Notes under the pieces: model-generated
What the model was told of the DNA's origin: nothing
Database searches by the model: none
What the model saw: the letters and a program-made list of their open reading frames with translations, nothing else
From: Balneola sp.
GTDB lineage: Bacteria > Bacteroidota > Rhodothermia > Balneolales > Balneolaceae
Reading direction: 5' to 3'
Length of the DNA stretch: 64,000 nt
Assembly: GCA_028284195.1 (NCBI GenBank)
Contig: JANQSE010000002.1
Location: 620,001-684,000, forward strand
Made by a program: the position numbers and the translations under genes
Shown here: one piece after another, positions 8,939 to 17,695 of the stretch
Layout: the number at the start of each line of letters is the position of its first letter
How positions within the stretch are numbered: the first letter of the stretch is position 1

Positions 8939-10594
8939 ATGACCTTAATGAAGCACGCAATTTTTTTCATACTATTTATCCTCCTGGTTCCTGAATTAGC
9001 AATGGCTCAGTTTTTTGGGCGGTCTCCTGAATTCACCCGGCAAGATACACTTCGCGGAACAATAACCCCGGAACGCTCTTGGTGGGATGTAACCTACTAT
9101 CATTTGGAAATGGAGGTGAATTTTGAGGACAGTACTTTTGTAGGAACCAACACGATTCAGTACCGGGTTGATTCGCTTACAACCAATATTATGCAGATTG
9201 ATCTGCAGGAACCAATGGCCATTACTAAAGCGGAACAGAATGGAAGAGCATTGGAAGTAGAAAGAGAAGGAAATGTATTTTTCATTGAGACGGTGGCTGG
9301 ACAGCAAATAGGGGATATCAACGAAGTGAAGGTTCATTTTTCCGGGAGACCTAAAGAAGCGGTTCGTGCTCCCTGGGATGGAGGTATTACCTGGGCCAGA
9401 GATGAAAACGGAAATCCGTTTGTGGCTTCTGCCAATCAGGGAATAGGAGCAAGTATTTGGTGGCCGAATAAAGATCATGCATACGATGAACCCGACAGTA
9501 TGCTCATGAGTATCACCGTTCCGGATGATTTAATGAATGTCTCGAACGGGCGGTTGAGAGAAGAAGCTAATAATAGAGATGGAACCAAAACCTGGCATTG
9601 GTTTGTAAGCAATCCCATCAACAACTACGGGGTAAATATTAATATTGGGGATTACACGCATTTCGAAGAAGAGTATAAAGGTGAAAACGGTACGCTCGAT
9701 ATGGATTACTACGTGCTCAGCTATAATCTGGAAAAAGCAATGGATCAATTTAAGGATGCCCCGCGAACTATCGAAGCATTTGAGCATTGGTTTGGCCCTT
9801 ATCCGTTTTATGAAGACAGCTATAAACTGGTGGAAGCTCCGTATCTGGGAATGGAGCACCAAAGCTCGGTAACCTACGGAAACAAATACCTGAATGGCTA
9901 TTTGGGAAGAGATTTGAGTAGTACAGGCTGGGGGCTGAATTTCGATTTTATTATCGTTCACGAAACCGGCCATGAATGGTTTGCTAACAACATAACCTAT
10001 AAAGATGCAGCCGATATGTGGATTCACGAAAGTTTTACAAACTACTCAGAGAGCCTGTTTCTTGAATACCATTTCGGGAAAAAAGCCGGATATGAATATG
10101 TGATTGGGACGCGCTTAGCCATTCAAAACGATCGGCCTGTTATTGGCATTTATAATGTGAATTATGAGGGTTCTTCCGATATGTACTACAAAGGGGGAAA
10201 CATGCTTCACACCATCCGTCAGATTATAGATAGCGATGAAAAGTGGAGAGAGATTTTGCGGGGTTTGAACAAGGAGTTCTATCATCAAACTGTAACCACT
10301 GGGCAGGTTGAATCTTATATGATTGAGAAATCCGGTAAGGATCTTTCTAAAGTGTTCGATCAGTATTTGCGTGACTATCGTATTCCGGTTTTGGAATATT
10401 ATTTCAGAGAAAATAAACTTGTGTATCGTTGGAATAATGCGGTGAATGGATTCAATATGCCGGTTAAAGTATATCTGGATGGAGAAGTGGTGGAAATACA
10501 ACCACTCACACGTTGGCAGGCAATGGATAGTTCAGCCAAAACTATGGAAACGGATATCAACTACTATGTTGGCTCAATGAAAGTACAACAATAG
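8939..10594 (+). CDS. M1 family zinc metallopeptidase, exported
   Basis: 551 residues. The start at 8939 gives a signal peptide ending near AMAQ (residue 24); an in-frame ATG at 8948 would also work. The aminopeptidase N fold is complete: exopeptidase loop GMEHQ (304-308), zinc motif HETGH (341-345) and the third ligand Glu364 in WIHESFTNY, 18 residues on as usual. A YYKGG tyrosine follows near residue 418. The protein is shorter than classical APN (~850 residues) and lacks the long helical C-terminal domain. It probably trims peptides in the periplasm or outside the cell. No neighbour suggests a substrate. Confidence 0.92.
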   Translation: MTLMKHAIFFILFILLVPELAMAQFFGRSPEFTRQDTLRGTITPERSWWDVTYYHLEMEVNFEDSTFVGTNTIQYRVDSLTTNIMQIDLQEPMAITKAEQNGRALEVEREGNVFFIETVAGQQIGDINEVKVHFSGRPKEAVRAPWDGGITWARDENGNPFVASANQGIGASIWWPNKDHAYDEPDSMLMSITVPDDLMNVSNGRLREEANNRDGTKTWHWFVSNPINNYGVNINIGDYTHFEEEYKGENGTLDMDYYVLSYNLEKAMDQFKDAPRTIEAFEHWFGPYPFYEDSYKLVEAPYLGMEHQSSVTYGNKYLNGYLGRDLSSTGWGLNFDFIIVHETGHEWFANNITYKDAADMWIHESFTNYSESLFLEYHFGKKAGYEYVIGTRLAIQNDRPVIGIYNVNYEGSSDMYYKGGNMLHTIRQIIDSDEKWREILRGLNKEFYHQTVTTGQVESYMIEKSGKDLSKVFDQYLRDYRIPVLEYYFRENKLVYRWNNAVNGFNMPVKVYLDGEVVEIQPLTRWQAMDSSAKTMETDINYYVGSMKVQQ

Positions 10595-10682
10595 CAGTTT
10601 TAGGAAGGATTAATACAACTACGATGGATCTGCACAATAATAAATAATGTTCTTGCTTGAACTACTTTACTTCATCAGGTCT

Positions 10683-13091
10683 TTATAAATTAGCTCTTAC
10701 TGCAAGAAAGAGATTTCTGCCCGGGGCAGCAATGCCCGAGGAATACATTCTGTACCTTAAATCAGTAATGTTATCAATTCCGGCACTGATCATAAATATC
10801 GGAGTGATTTGATACGCTGAATTCAGATTGATTGTAACCCAGGATGGAGAGTAGGGATCACCATTTTCATCAATAGCATACAAATGATCTTTGCTACGCT
10901 CTGATGGAGCCAATTCAGAATTGGAAAGCCTTGCGTTGTATTCTGCATACAAGTCAATTTCAAAGCCTGTGGCCGAATAAGTAAGATGAGTTTCCCCAAA
11001 AGTTGGTGCTGCATGCCGAAGTGGAACTGTAGTTCCATCTTGCAGTTCTTCTTCTCCTTTTTGGATATTGATCCGGGTAGTTAGCTGGAAACCTGAAGGC
11101 AGTTCCAATCTTGCCCCGGCTTGTATTCCATACACACGCGCATGTGCTGAATTTTGGATGGCTTGTACCTGGCTTAATTGTCCATCGTACATAATGCTGT
11201 CTTGCCCGTTGATGGTGAAATCTCTGCGAATGAGTGCATCAGTCAAAATTGTGTAGTATCCTGTGAAATCCACTTTCAGGGCTTCTCCGAATAATTTCCT
11301 GATTCCCACATCAATATTATAGGCATACTCAGGTTTAAGGTCGGGGTTGGGAACAATCACAGAGCCCGGTTCGGAGTCAAATACTTTGGCAGCGTCATCT
11401 ATATTGGGTGCACGGTATCCACTTGAAATGTTAGTATTAAACTGAAGTGTTTGATCTAAGTTATAAACCAATCCAATACTACCTGTAACAGCACCCTCAT
11501 TAATGTTTATACTGTTAAAAGCTACAGGGTAGTATGTGGGGTCAAATTCAGCATCCAAAAAGAAATGACTGTACCGTAAACCACTTTGAAGATTGAGATG
11601 GCTACTAATTTTAAATTGATGACTTAAATAAGCAGAATAAGAATTCCAATCTGAACCATCAGGATAGCGGGTAGAAGCCGGGTTTGTATTGTCGGTGATG
11701 ATATTTCTGGTAAAGCCAAAAGATGAAATGTGATTTAACACGATTTCACCTCCATAAAAAAAATTATGTTTTGCCCCGGATTCTTTTTCCAAATCAAGAT
11801 TAAAAGTAAGTACATCTACATTTTCTTGTCTTGATATGAGATTGCTGTTTTGAAATCTCCGTGTATTTCGGCTTTCTCTGAAGTATTGATTTGAAAAAGT
11901 GAAATTGGCCTGATCGAAAAATTTATTTTCCGCTTTCTTTAATACCTGAAGGTTTGCCATTCTCCAAACTTGAGGCCCATAGTACCAGGCTGCATATCTG
12001 GGTTCATTATTTGATGAAAGAATTAAGCGATCGTACCGATCTAAATCCGATGATTCTGAATAGTGAAACCCAAAGTTAATGTCCCAGTCTTTGGTGGGTT
12101 GATAACGAAACTTTTGCATCAGATTTAACTGGTTAAAGCTTGTTGGGCTTAAAATTCTTGGATCTTTAGCACGATATGCGCTGTCTGCTGCATTCACCTG
12201 GGCAACATTGAAAGTATCTAAGTATTCATCGGGTCCGTTTGATCCGATCCTTAAATCGCCAAAATCGGCATACGTTATGCTTGAAACAGAAGCGAAGTTT
12301 TTCCATCCGAGATTGAAATCAACATGGGCAGTTCGTTCGTTATTTGCAGATGAAGTTCTAAGCGTGGAATTGCCGCGTATAAAAATTTTATTGCTGGTAG
12401 AAAAAACCGGGCTCAGTGTATAAAAACTCATAACACCGCCAATTGCATCGCTGCCATAAATAACTGATCCCGGACCAAAAATAATTTCGGTATTTTGGGT
12501 AGCAAAAGGATCGAGTGAAATTACATTGTGTACGTTCCCACTTCTGAATATGGCAGTATTCATTCGTACCCCATCAACGGCTATTAAAACCCGGTTGGTT
12601 GCAAAACCCCGGATCATTGGGCTACCACCACCAAGCTGGCTTTTCTGGATAAAAACTTCGCCCGAAACGGTTAACAAATCGGCGGCTGTTTGCGGGTTCT
12701 GCAGCCGTACGCTATTTGGTTTAACGGAAGTAACTTTAAGTGGAACTTCTCTGGTTTCTTGCTGCCATCGGGTGGCAGAAACTACTACTTCGTTTAAAGC
12801 AAGTTGGGAAGGGATAAGTCGTACAATGAATCCCTTTCTTTTTATTGCTTCAAAACTCATGGTTCTGGTTCTGTAACCCACTGTTCTAATTTCGATACTT
12901 TTGGAATTTTCGAATATCGAAATATCAGTTTCTCCTACCGTATTGGTAATGGAGTAACGATTTATTTTCGCATCATAAAAGCTTACATAAGCAATTGGGG
13001 CACTGGTAACGTCATCGACCACCGTTACAATTTGAGCTTGTGCGAAAAAACTAATCCCTGTAAATAAACTAAATAGTAGCAGTTCTCTCAT
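10683..13091 (-). CDS. TonB-dependent outer-membrane receptor, haem/haemoglobin-receptor-like
   Basis: 802 residues. A signal peptide (to ~20) is followed by a carboxypeptidase-regulatory-like domain (~20-100). The plug (~105-225) includes the motifs GGGSPMIRGFATNRVL, VDGVRMN, FGPGSVIYGSDAIGG, and the rest is a long beta barrel ending in LFLAVRANL. The SPMIRGFATNRVL plug signature is typical of receptors annotated for haem, haemoglobin or related iron sources. No haemophore, HmuY-like or Fur-type sequence was seen nearby, so the cargo is unproven. The gene is isolated, convergent with the M1 peptidase. Confidence 0.88.
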   Translation of the reverse strand: MRELLLFSLFTGISFFAQAQIVTVVDDVTSAPIAYVSFYDAKINRYSITNTVGETDISIFENSKSIEIRTVGYRTRTMSFEAIKRKGFIVRLIPSQLALNEVVVSATRWQQETREVPLKVTSVKPNSVRLQNPQTAADLLTVSGEVFIQKSQLGGGSPMIRGFATNRVLIAVDGVRMNTAIFRSGNVHNVISLDPFATQNTEIIFGPGSVIYGSDAIGGVMSFYTLSPVFSTSNKIFIRGNSTLRTSSANNERTAHVDFNLGWKNFASVSSITYADFGDLRIGSNGPDEYLDTFNVAQVNAADSAYRAKDPRILSPTSFNQLNLMQKFRYQPTKDWDINFGFHYSESSDLDRYDRLILSSNNEPRYAAWYYGPQVWRMANLQVLKKAENKFFDQANFTFSNQYFRESRNTRRFQNSNLISRQENVDVLTFNLDLEKESGAKHNFFYGGEIVLNHISSFGFTRNIITDNTNPASTRYPDGSDWNSYSAYLSHQFKISSHLNLQSGLRYSHFFLDAEFDPTYYPVAFNSININEGAVTGSIGLVYNLDQTLQFNTNISSGYRAPNIDDAAKVFDSEPGSVIVPNPDLKPEYAYNIDVGIRKLFGEALKVDFTGYYTILTDALIRRDFTINGQDSIMYDGQLSQVQAIQNSAHARVYGIQAGARLELPSGFQLTTRINIQKGEEELQDGTTVPLRHAAPTFGETHLTYSATGFEIDLYAEYNARLSNSELAPSERSKDHLYAIDENGDPYSPSWVTINLNSAYQITPIFMISAGIDNITDLRYRMYSSGIAAPGRNLFLAVRANL

Positions 13092-13217
13092 TAAGGTATC
13101 TGCAAATGAAATAATAAAGTTATGGCGTATATAATCGATTCAACTCAAAAAAATTGTGCGAAAATACATCTTTTTGGAATAAGACGGGTGGCTTTGCTAC
13201 TGGTTTTGTAAAAAGGT

Positions 13218-13469
13218 TTAATTATTGTGGAAAAGAGATTTATGAGTTCCGTCACAAAATTGAGGGCGATTGGAATGCTTGCAGTTACACATAGCATATG
13301 TTTTCGATTCATCAACCCGGAAAACAACAGGAACAATGCCTGTTCCTTTGTGGGAACCATCGCACCATGGTTGGTTTTCTGATCTTCCACAGGCACACCA
13401 GGCATAGTTTTTATCTGTTTCTAATTCTATAAGTACAGGTTTACTATCATAAATTTTCGGGTCAGCCAT
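13218..13469 (-). CDS. CDGSH iron-sulfur domain protein (two domains)
   Basis: 83 residues holding two CDGSH motifs in tandem. Each would bind a [2Fe-2S] cluster with three cysteines and one histidine. Motif 1 is Cys25, Cys27, Cys36 and His40 (WCDGSH); motif 2 is Cys61, Cys63, Cys72 and His76 (FCDGTH). There is no signal peptide or membrane anchor, so it is cytosolic. Tandem small CDGSH proteins are common in bacteria, with proposed roles in redox or Fe-S handling. It lies 39 bases downstream of the alcohol dehydrogenase on the same strand and may be cotranscribed. Confidence 0.92.
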   Translation of the reverse strand: MADPKIYDSKPVLIELETDKNYAWCACGRSENQPWCDGSHKGTGIVPVVFRVDESKTYAMCNCKHSNRPQFCDGTHKSLFHNN

Positions 13470-13508
13470 TAGTTTGTCTCTAATTCAAGAAAGGTTAAAT
13501 GTGGTTTA

Positions 13509-14669
13509 TTAATAACTCATTTCAACAATTTTTTCAACTACTTCAGGAGTAATGGATTGGCGTTCGCCCAATTCTTGCCATCCACGCTCTTCGAAACGTT
13601 GTTTTATAATTTTAGCAGTTCCCTCATAATCATTTGTATAATCAGAAAGCCTGGTATCGATTTCTAATGAATGAAAATATTCTTCTGTTTTTTCGATAGC
13701 TTTTTTTGCTTTTTCTTCGATCGAACCCTCAATAATCCCCCACACACGTTCACCATACTGAGCTAATTTTTCCATTTTATCTTCCAAATTAAATCGTAAA
13801 TGACTGGGATGGATGATTGCCAGGGTTCTGGCATGGTCAATTCCGTATAAAGCTGTTAATTCATGAGCTATCATATGTGTTGACCAATCATTTGGGGTGC
13901 CAACACGAAGCAGCCCATTTAATGCCATAGTGCAACTCCACATAAAATCAGATGCCGCTTCATAATTGCCCGGATCTTTCATGATTTTAGGAGCTGTTTC
14001 TATCAGGGTTTGCATTACACTTTCTGCTATTCTGTCTTGCAGGCGGGCAGCTACCGGATAGGTCATATACTGTTCAATAACGTGAGAAAAAGAGTCAACC
14101 AATCCATTGGCAATTTGCCGTTTCGGGATTGATTGTATTACCTGAGGATCAAGCATGGAAAATTGCGGAAATAACCCAGGGCCTCCCATTACTCTTTTTT
14201 CTTTAGTTTCTGCTCTTGTTATAACGGCTCCGGAATTCATTTCAGATCCGGTAGCAGGAAGAGTAAGCACTGTTCCGAAAGGCAGCCCTTTGTACGTTCT
14301 AATTCCTTTTGCAAGTAAATCCCATGGTTCATCTCCTGCATAAGTAGCAGCTCCCGAAAGGAACTTTACACCATCAATCACAGATCCGCCCCCAACGGCT
14401 AGAATGAAATCTACTTCGTCATCTTTGATAATTTTCAATGCTTTTAACAATACTTCATATTCAGGATTTGCAGACACTCCGCCAAATTCCGTTACTTTGT
14501 ATTCTTTCAAAGCGGCCATAACCTGCTCATATATCCCGTTTCTCTTGATGCTTCCCCCGCCATATACCATTAAAACTTTAGCTCCGTCGGGAATTTCGGA
14601 TGAGAGTTTAGAAATTTGATTTTTACCAAAAATGATCTTTGTTGGGTTCTGAAATTCAAAATTTAACAT
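13509..14669 (-). CDS. Iron-containing alcohol dehydrogenase (YqhD/BDH-like)
   Basis: 386 residues, family length. The nucleotide-binding region has GGGS (38-40) and GGGSVIDG (93-100), then TLPATGSEMN. Metal ligands fit YqhD almost position for position: Asp192, His196 (VDSFSHVIEQ), His265 and His279 (YGIDHART). YqhD-like enzymes are NADPH-dependent aldehyde reductases that clear short-chain and lipid-derived aldehydes; the butanol dehydrogenases of clostridia share the fold. The cytosolic enzyme is followed by a small CDGSH protein in the same direction. Direction of catalysis and substrate are inferred. Confidence 0.92.
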   Translation of the reverse strand: MLNFEFQNPTKIIFGKNQISKLSSEIPDGAKVLMVYGGGSIKRNGIYEQVMAALKEYKVTEFGGVSANPEYEVLLKALKIIKDDEVDFILAVGGGSVIDGVKFLSGAATYAGDEPWDLLAKGIRTYKGLPFGTVLTLPATGSEMNSGAVITRAETKEKRVMGGPGLFPQFSMLDPQVIQSIPKRQIANGLVDSFSHVIEQYMTYPVAARLQDRIAESVMQTLIETAPKIMKDPGNYEAASDFMWSCTMALNGLLRVGTPNDWSTHMIAHELTALYGIDHARTLAIIHPSHLRFNLEDKMEKLAQYGERVWGIIEGSIEEKAKKAIEKTEEYFHSLEIDTRLSDYTNDYEGTAKIIKQRFEERGWQELGERQSITPEVVEKIVEMSY

Positions 14670-14707
14670 GTAAAAAAAGTGTTAATTTATTTTTGTTGAT
14701 GATATTA

Positions 14708-14748
14708 CTGAATGTTAAATGAATATTCGCAGTAAAAAATTCATTCAG
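14708..14748. promoter_or_regulatory. Inverted-repeat region between divergent genes
   Basis: CTGAATG (14708-14714) is inverted as CATTCAG (14742-14748). A second, offset pair AATGAAT/ATTCATT lies at 14718-14724 and 14739-14745. It lies between the alcohol dehydrogenase (minus) and the DUF305 gene (plus), so it could bind a regulator of either. No family can be assigned. Confidence 0.3.
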
Positions 14749-14788
14749 CATCAATTTTGTCTTTTATTACACTAATCATTAACGTTGA

Positions 14789-15538
14789 ATGCATATATTA
14801 AAGCGTACTCAACTAAGTCAACCAATGCAGTTTAAAAACAAACTTACTTTTTCTTTTGCTGAAAATGGATTCATTTTTCTGTTACTGATCACATTTATTT
14901 CCTGCAAGGGCTCAGAGCAAATAAGCACTACCAATAAAAACCAACCAGATACTAATCTAAACGAATTGGAAGAGTTGTATTGGGCTAAGATCGATAGCTC
15001 AAAAATGAACTTTACAAAGGCCGATGTTGAATTTATGACTGGTATGATTGGCCATCACGCGCAGGCTCTCATTATGTCTGATCTTGCACCAAAAAATGGA
15101 GCCAGTCCGGCAGTGCAAACACTGGCGGCGCGTATCATTAATGCTCAGAAAGATGAAATTGCAACCATGCAAACCTGGTTAAGGGATCGCGGCCAACCTG
15201 TTCCTGAAGTACATATCGAAGGGTTAAATTTGATGATTCACGGAATGGAAGGCGGTCATGGCGGACATATGGATCATTCAAATATGCCCGGAATGCTCAC
15301 ACAAAACCAGTTGGTAGAACTCAGCGAGGCTAAAGGCAAAGAATTTGATCGATTGTTTTTGACTTATATGATTCAGCATCATCAAGGTGCTATAACAATG
15401 GTTCAGAAACTAATAAATACAGATGGCGCTGTTCAAGATGAACAGGCTTTTCGGTTATCTACAGATATAAACGTAGATCAAATAACAGAAATTGAAAGAA
15501 TGAAACTGATGCTCAGCCAACTGGGTGAGTCTCAGTGA
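14789..15538 (+). CDS. DUF305 family lipoprotein
   Basis: 249 residues from 14789; an in-frame ATG at 14825 gives a shorter signal region and is plausible. The hydrophobic segment ends in TFISC, a lipobox. Two DUF305 half-motifs follow, FMTGMIGHHAQAL and FLTYMIQHHQGAI. They are separated by a Gly/His/Met-rich linker (MEGGHGGHMDHSNMPGM) that resembles copper-binding segments. DUF305 proteins are ferritin-like four-helix proteins often found near copper-resistance or redox genes. The linker suggests metal binding in the periplasm, which is an inference. The next gene, 58 bases on, is another lipoprotein. Confidence 0.85.
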   Translation: MHILKRTQLSQPMQFKNKLTFSFAENGFIFLLLITFISCKGSEQISTTNKNQPDTNLNELEELYWAKIDSSKMNFTKADVEFMTGMIGHHAQALIMSDLAPKNGASPAVQTLAARIINAQKDEIATMQTWLRDRGQPVPEVHIEGLNLMIHGMEGGHGGHMDHSNMPGMLTQNQLVELSEAKGKEFDRLFLTYMIQHHQGAITMVQKLINTDGAVQDEQAFRLSTDINVDQITEIERMKLMLSQLGESQ

Positions 15539-15596
15539 ACTTAAAAAGCTTCAATAATTAACTTCGATTAAAATTAACCCAGTAAAAACTTACACT

Positions 15597-17609
15597 ATGA
15601 AAAAAAATCACATTGCACAAAAAGGAAAGGCAGGAAGCGTTTGGACGCTTTTAGCCGTAGCAGTTTTATTTGTTACCTATTCCTGTTCTTCCTCAGAGCC
15701 TATGGTGGATGCATCGTATGACGCGCCTATGGTAAAATCATTGGATAATGTTTCTGCTCCAAGCCCGGATCCGAGAGTAGGCTTAGGTTCAGGTTTATTC
15801 GATGCCGAAGAAGCGATATGGAACCTTGAAAAACTTTCAAGTACTCCACCACCTAAAGACTTTTTAGGAGTAACAAATTCTGATCTTGCTTTCAAAGGCA
15901 AGTACGCGATACAGGGTAATTACAATGGGGTGTTGGTTTGGGATATTTCTGATCCTGTAAATCCTGTTTTGGTTAAAGAGTATCTATGCCCTGCTTCGCA
16001 GAGTGATGTTTCGGTATATGGCAACCTTCTTTTTGTTTCCGGTGAAGGTTTTAGCGGCCGTTTGGATTGCGGCACCGAAGGAGTTCAAACAGCAGTTAGT
16101 GAGGATCGGCTAAGAGGTATCCGTATTTTCGATATCACTGATATTGAAAACCCTGAATACATTTCCAATGTTCAGACTTGTCGGGGATCGCACACACATT
16201 CTGTATTAAAAGATCCTGAAGATGATGAAAATGTATATGTATATGTTTCAGGTTCTGCCCCTGTACGCCCAAATGAAGAACTACCCGGATGTTCAAACGC
16301 ATCTCCCGATGATGATCCGAATTCTGCATTATTTAGAATAGAAGTAATTAAGGTACCACTTGCTAATCCGCAAGCTGCGGCTATAGTAAGTTCTCCAAGA
16401 ATTTTCGAAGACCTAGAAGAGCCGCCAACTCATGGATTGGCTCCTGCAGAAAAAGAAGCCCTTATGAAAGCTAAAGCAGAAGGTAAGTTTATTTTTGAAT
16501 TTGGTGGTATTGAGCGTGCTATGTCTGATGGGTTTGCACAAAGAATGCTGAACGTAATTATTGAAGAAAGAGGTGGTACAGCAGGCGAGCCAACAGCAGC
16601 AGATACAACTGCATTAAGAGAAAGAGCTACAGCTTTAATAAATCAAATGTTTGGCGGCGGTGGAGATTCCAATCGCAAGGGTCCGAACCAATGTCATGAT
16701 ATTACACTATACCCGGAGATTGGTTTAGCAGGTGGTGCTTGCGAAGGGTATGGCCTGTTGTTAGATATTCGTAATCCGGAAAATCCCGTTAGGATTGATG
16801 CTGTTGCAGACTCTAATTTTTCATACTGGCACTCAGCTACATTCAGTAACGATGGCAGTAAAGTATTGTTTACTGATGAATGGGGCGGCGGTGGCCAGCC
16901 TAAATGTCGTGAAAGTGATCCAATGGAATGGGGAGCAAATGCAATTTTCACAATCGAAGATGGCAAAATGGATTTTAAAGAGTACTACAAACTTCCGGCT
17001 CCGCAAACTACTAGAGAAAACTGTGTAGCCCATAATGGATCTTTGATTCCTGTTCCGGGAAGAGACATAATGATTCAATCATGGTATCAGGGAGGTATCT
17101 CTTTGTTTGACTGGACCAATCCAGGTAATCCGGTTGAGATTGGATTTCATGACCGGGGGCCTGTTGCAGCAGACAGAATGGGCAGCGGTGGAAGCTGGTC
17201 TGTGTATTGGTACAACGGAGTTATTGTAAGCTCTGAAATTTCGAGAGGGCTCGATTTATTTGCGTTGGAAGCAAATCCGTACCTAACTCAAAATGAAATT
17301 GACGCAGCTAATACTGTTATTCTTGACTATCTGAATGCGCAAGGCCAGCCAAAGTTTGTATGGCCAAATTCATTTGCCCTTTCAAAAGCGTATGTAGATC
17401 AGCTGGCCAGAAATAATGAACTAAGCCCTGCCGGAATTGAAATGGCACGTCAAGGCTTGGCAAATGCTGAAGCAGCACCTGCAAAGCAGCGAAAAGATAT
17501 ACTAACTAAGCTTGCAACAGAAGTGGAAAGCCTTGCTTCAGCTTCCCGAAACAGCGATAAAGTTAGAAAGCTTGCAGAAAGTATGAGAGGATTAGCTTCT
17601 AATCCCTGA
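15597..17609 (+). CDS. LVIVD-repeat beta-propeller lipoprotein
   Basis: 670 residues. The signal region ends in the lipobox TYSC, so the protein is anchored on the membrane. The body shows repeating VWDISDPVNPVLV-type blades (also IFDITDIENPEYI, LLDIRNPENPVRI, LFDWTNPGNPVEI), the LVIVD pattern of a propeller. Between blades lies an Ala/Glu-rich insertion (~residues 280-350), and the last ~60 residues are helical and alanine-rich. Conserved His and Cys (CRGSHTHS, YWHSATFS, CVAHNGS) may hold metal or cofactor. No function is established. It follows the DUF305 gene and ends before a strong terminator. Confidence 0.8.
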   Translation: MKKNHIAQKGKAGSVWTLLAVAVLFVTYSCSSSEPMVDASYDAPMVKSLDNVSAPSPDPRVGLGSGLFDAEEAIWNLEKLSSTPPPKDFLGVTNSDLAFKGKYAIQGNYNGVLVWDISDPVNPVLVKEYLCPASQSDVSVYGNLLFVSGEGFSGRLDCGTEGVQTAVSEDRLRGIRIFDITDIENPEYISNVQTCRGSHTHSVLKDPEDDENVYVYVSGSAPVRPNEELPGCSNASPDDDPNSALFRIEVIKVPLANPQAAAIVSSPRIFEDLEEPPTHGLAPAEKEALMKAKAEGKFIFEFGGIERAMSDGFAQRMLNVIIEERGGTAGEPTAADTTALRERATALINQMFGGGGDSNRKGPNQCHDITLYPEIGLAGGACEGYGLLLDIRNPENPVRIDAVADSNFSYWHSATFSNDGSKVLFTDEWGGGGQPKCRESDPMEWGANAIFTIEDGKMDFKEYYKLPAPQTTRENCVAHNGSLIPVPGRDIMIQSWYQGGISLFDWTNPGNPVEIGFHDRGPVAADRMGSGGSWSVYWYNGVIVSSEISRGLDLFALEANPYLTQNEIDAANTVILDYLNAQGQPKFVWPNSFALSKAYVDQLARNNELSPAGIEMARQGLANAEAAPAKQRKDILTKLATEVESLASASRNSDKVRKLAESMRGLASNP

Positions 17610-17636
17610 TAAAGCTTTTTATTAATTCTTATGTTC

Positions 17637-17670
17637 AATCCCACACATAGTTTTATGTGTGGGATTTTTT
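17637..17670 (+). terminator. Strong Rho-independent terminator
   Basis: AATCCCACACAT (17637-17648) pairs perfectly with ATGTGTGGGATT (17655-17666) around a 6-base loop, followed by a T run to 17670. It ends the LVIVD gene, and its right arm contains the ATG at 17657 that would otherwise look like the next gene's start. Confidence 0.92.
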
Positions 17671-17695
17671 ATTCTCGCCAATTTTATTCAAAACC

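Noticed and set aside
13145-13405. Alternative minus-strand frame overlapping the CDGSH gene
   Set aside because: It lies almost wholly inside the well-supported CDGSH frame, and its translation lacks motifs.
15597-17609. Methanethiol oxidase/selenium-binding protein
   Set aside because: The propeller and His/Cys motifs are suggestive, but the LVIVD blades fit better and the required copper-site pattern could not be confirmed.
17657-17695. ATG at 17657 as the start of the FAD dehydrogenase
   Set aside because: The codon is part of the terminator stem of the upstream gene, and the extra 13 residues do not resemble the family.
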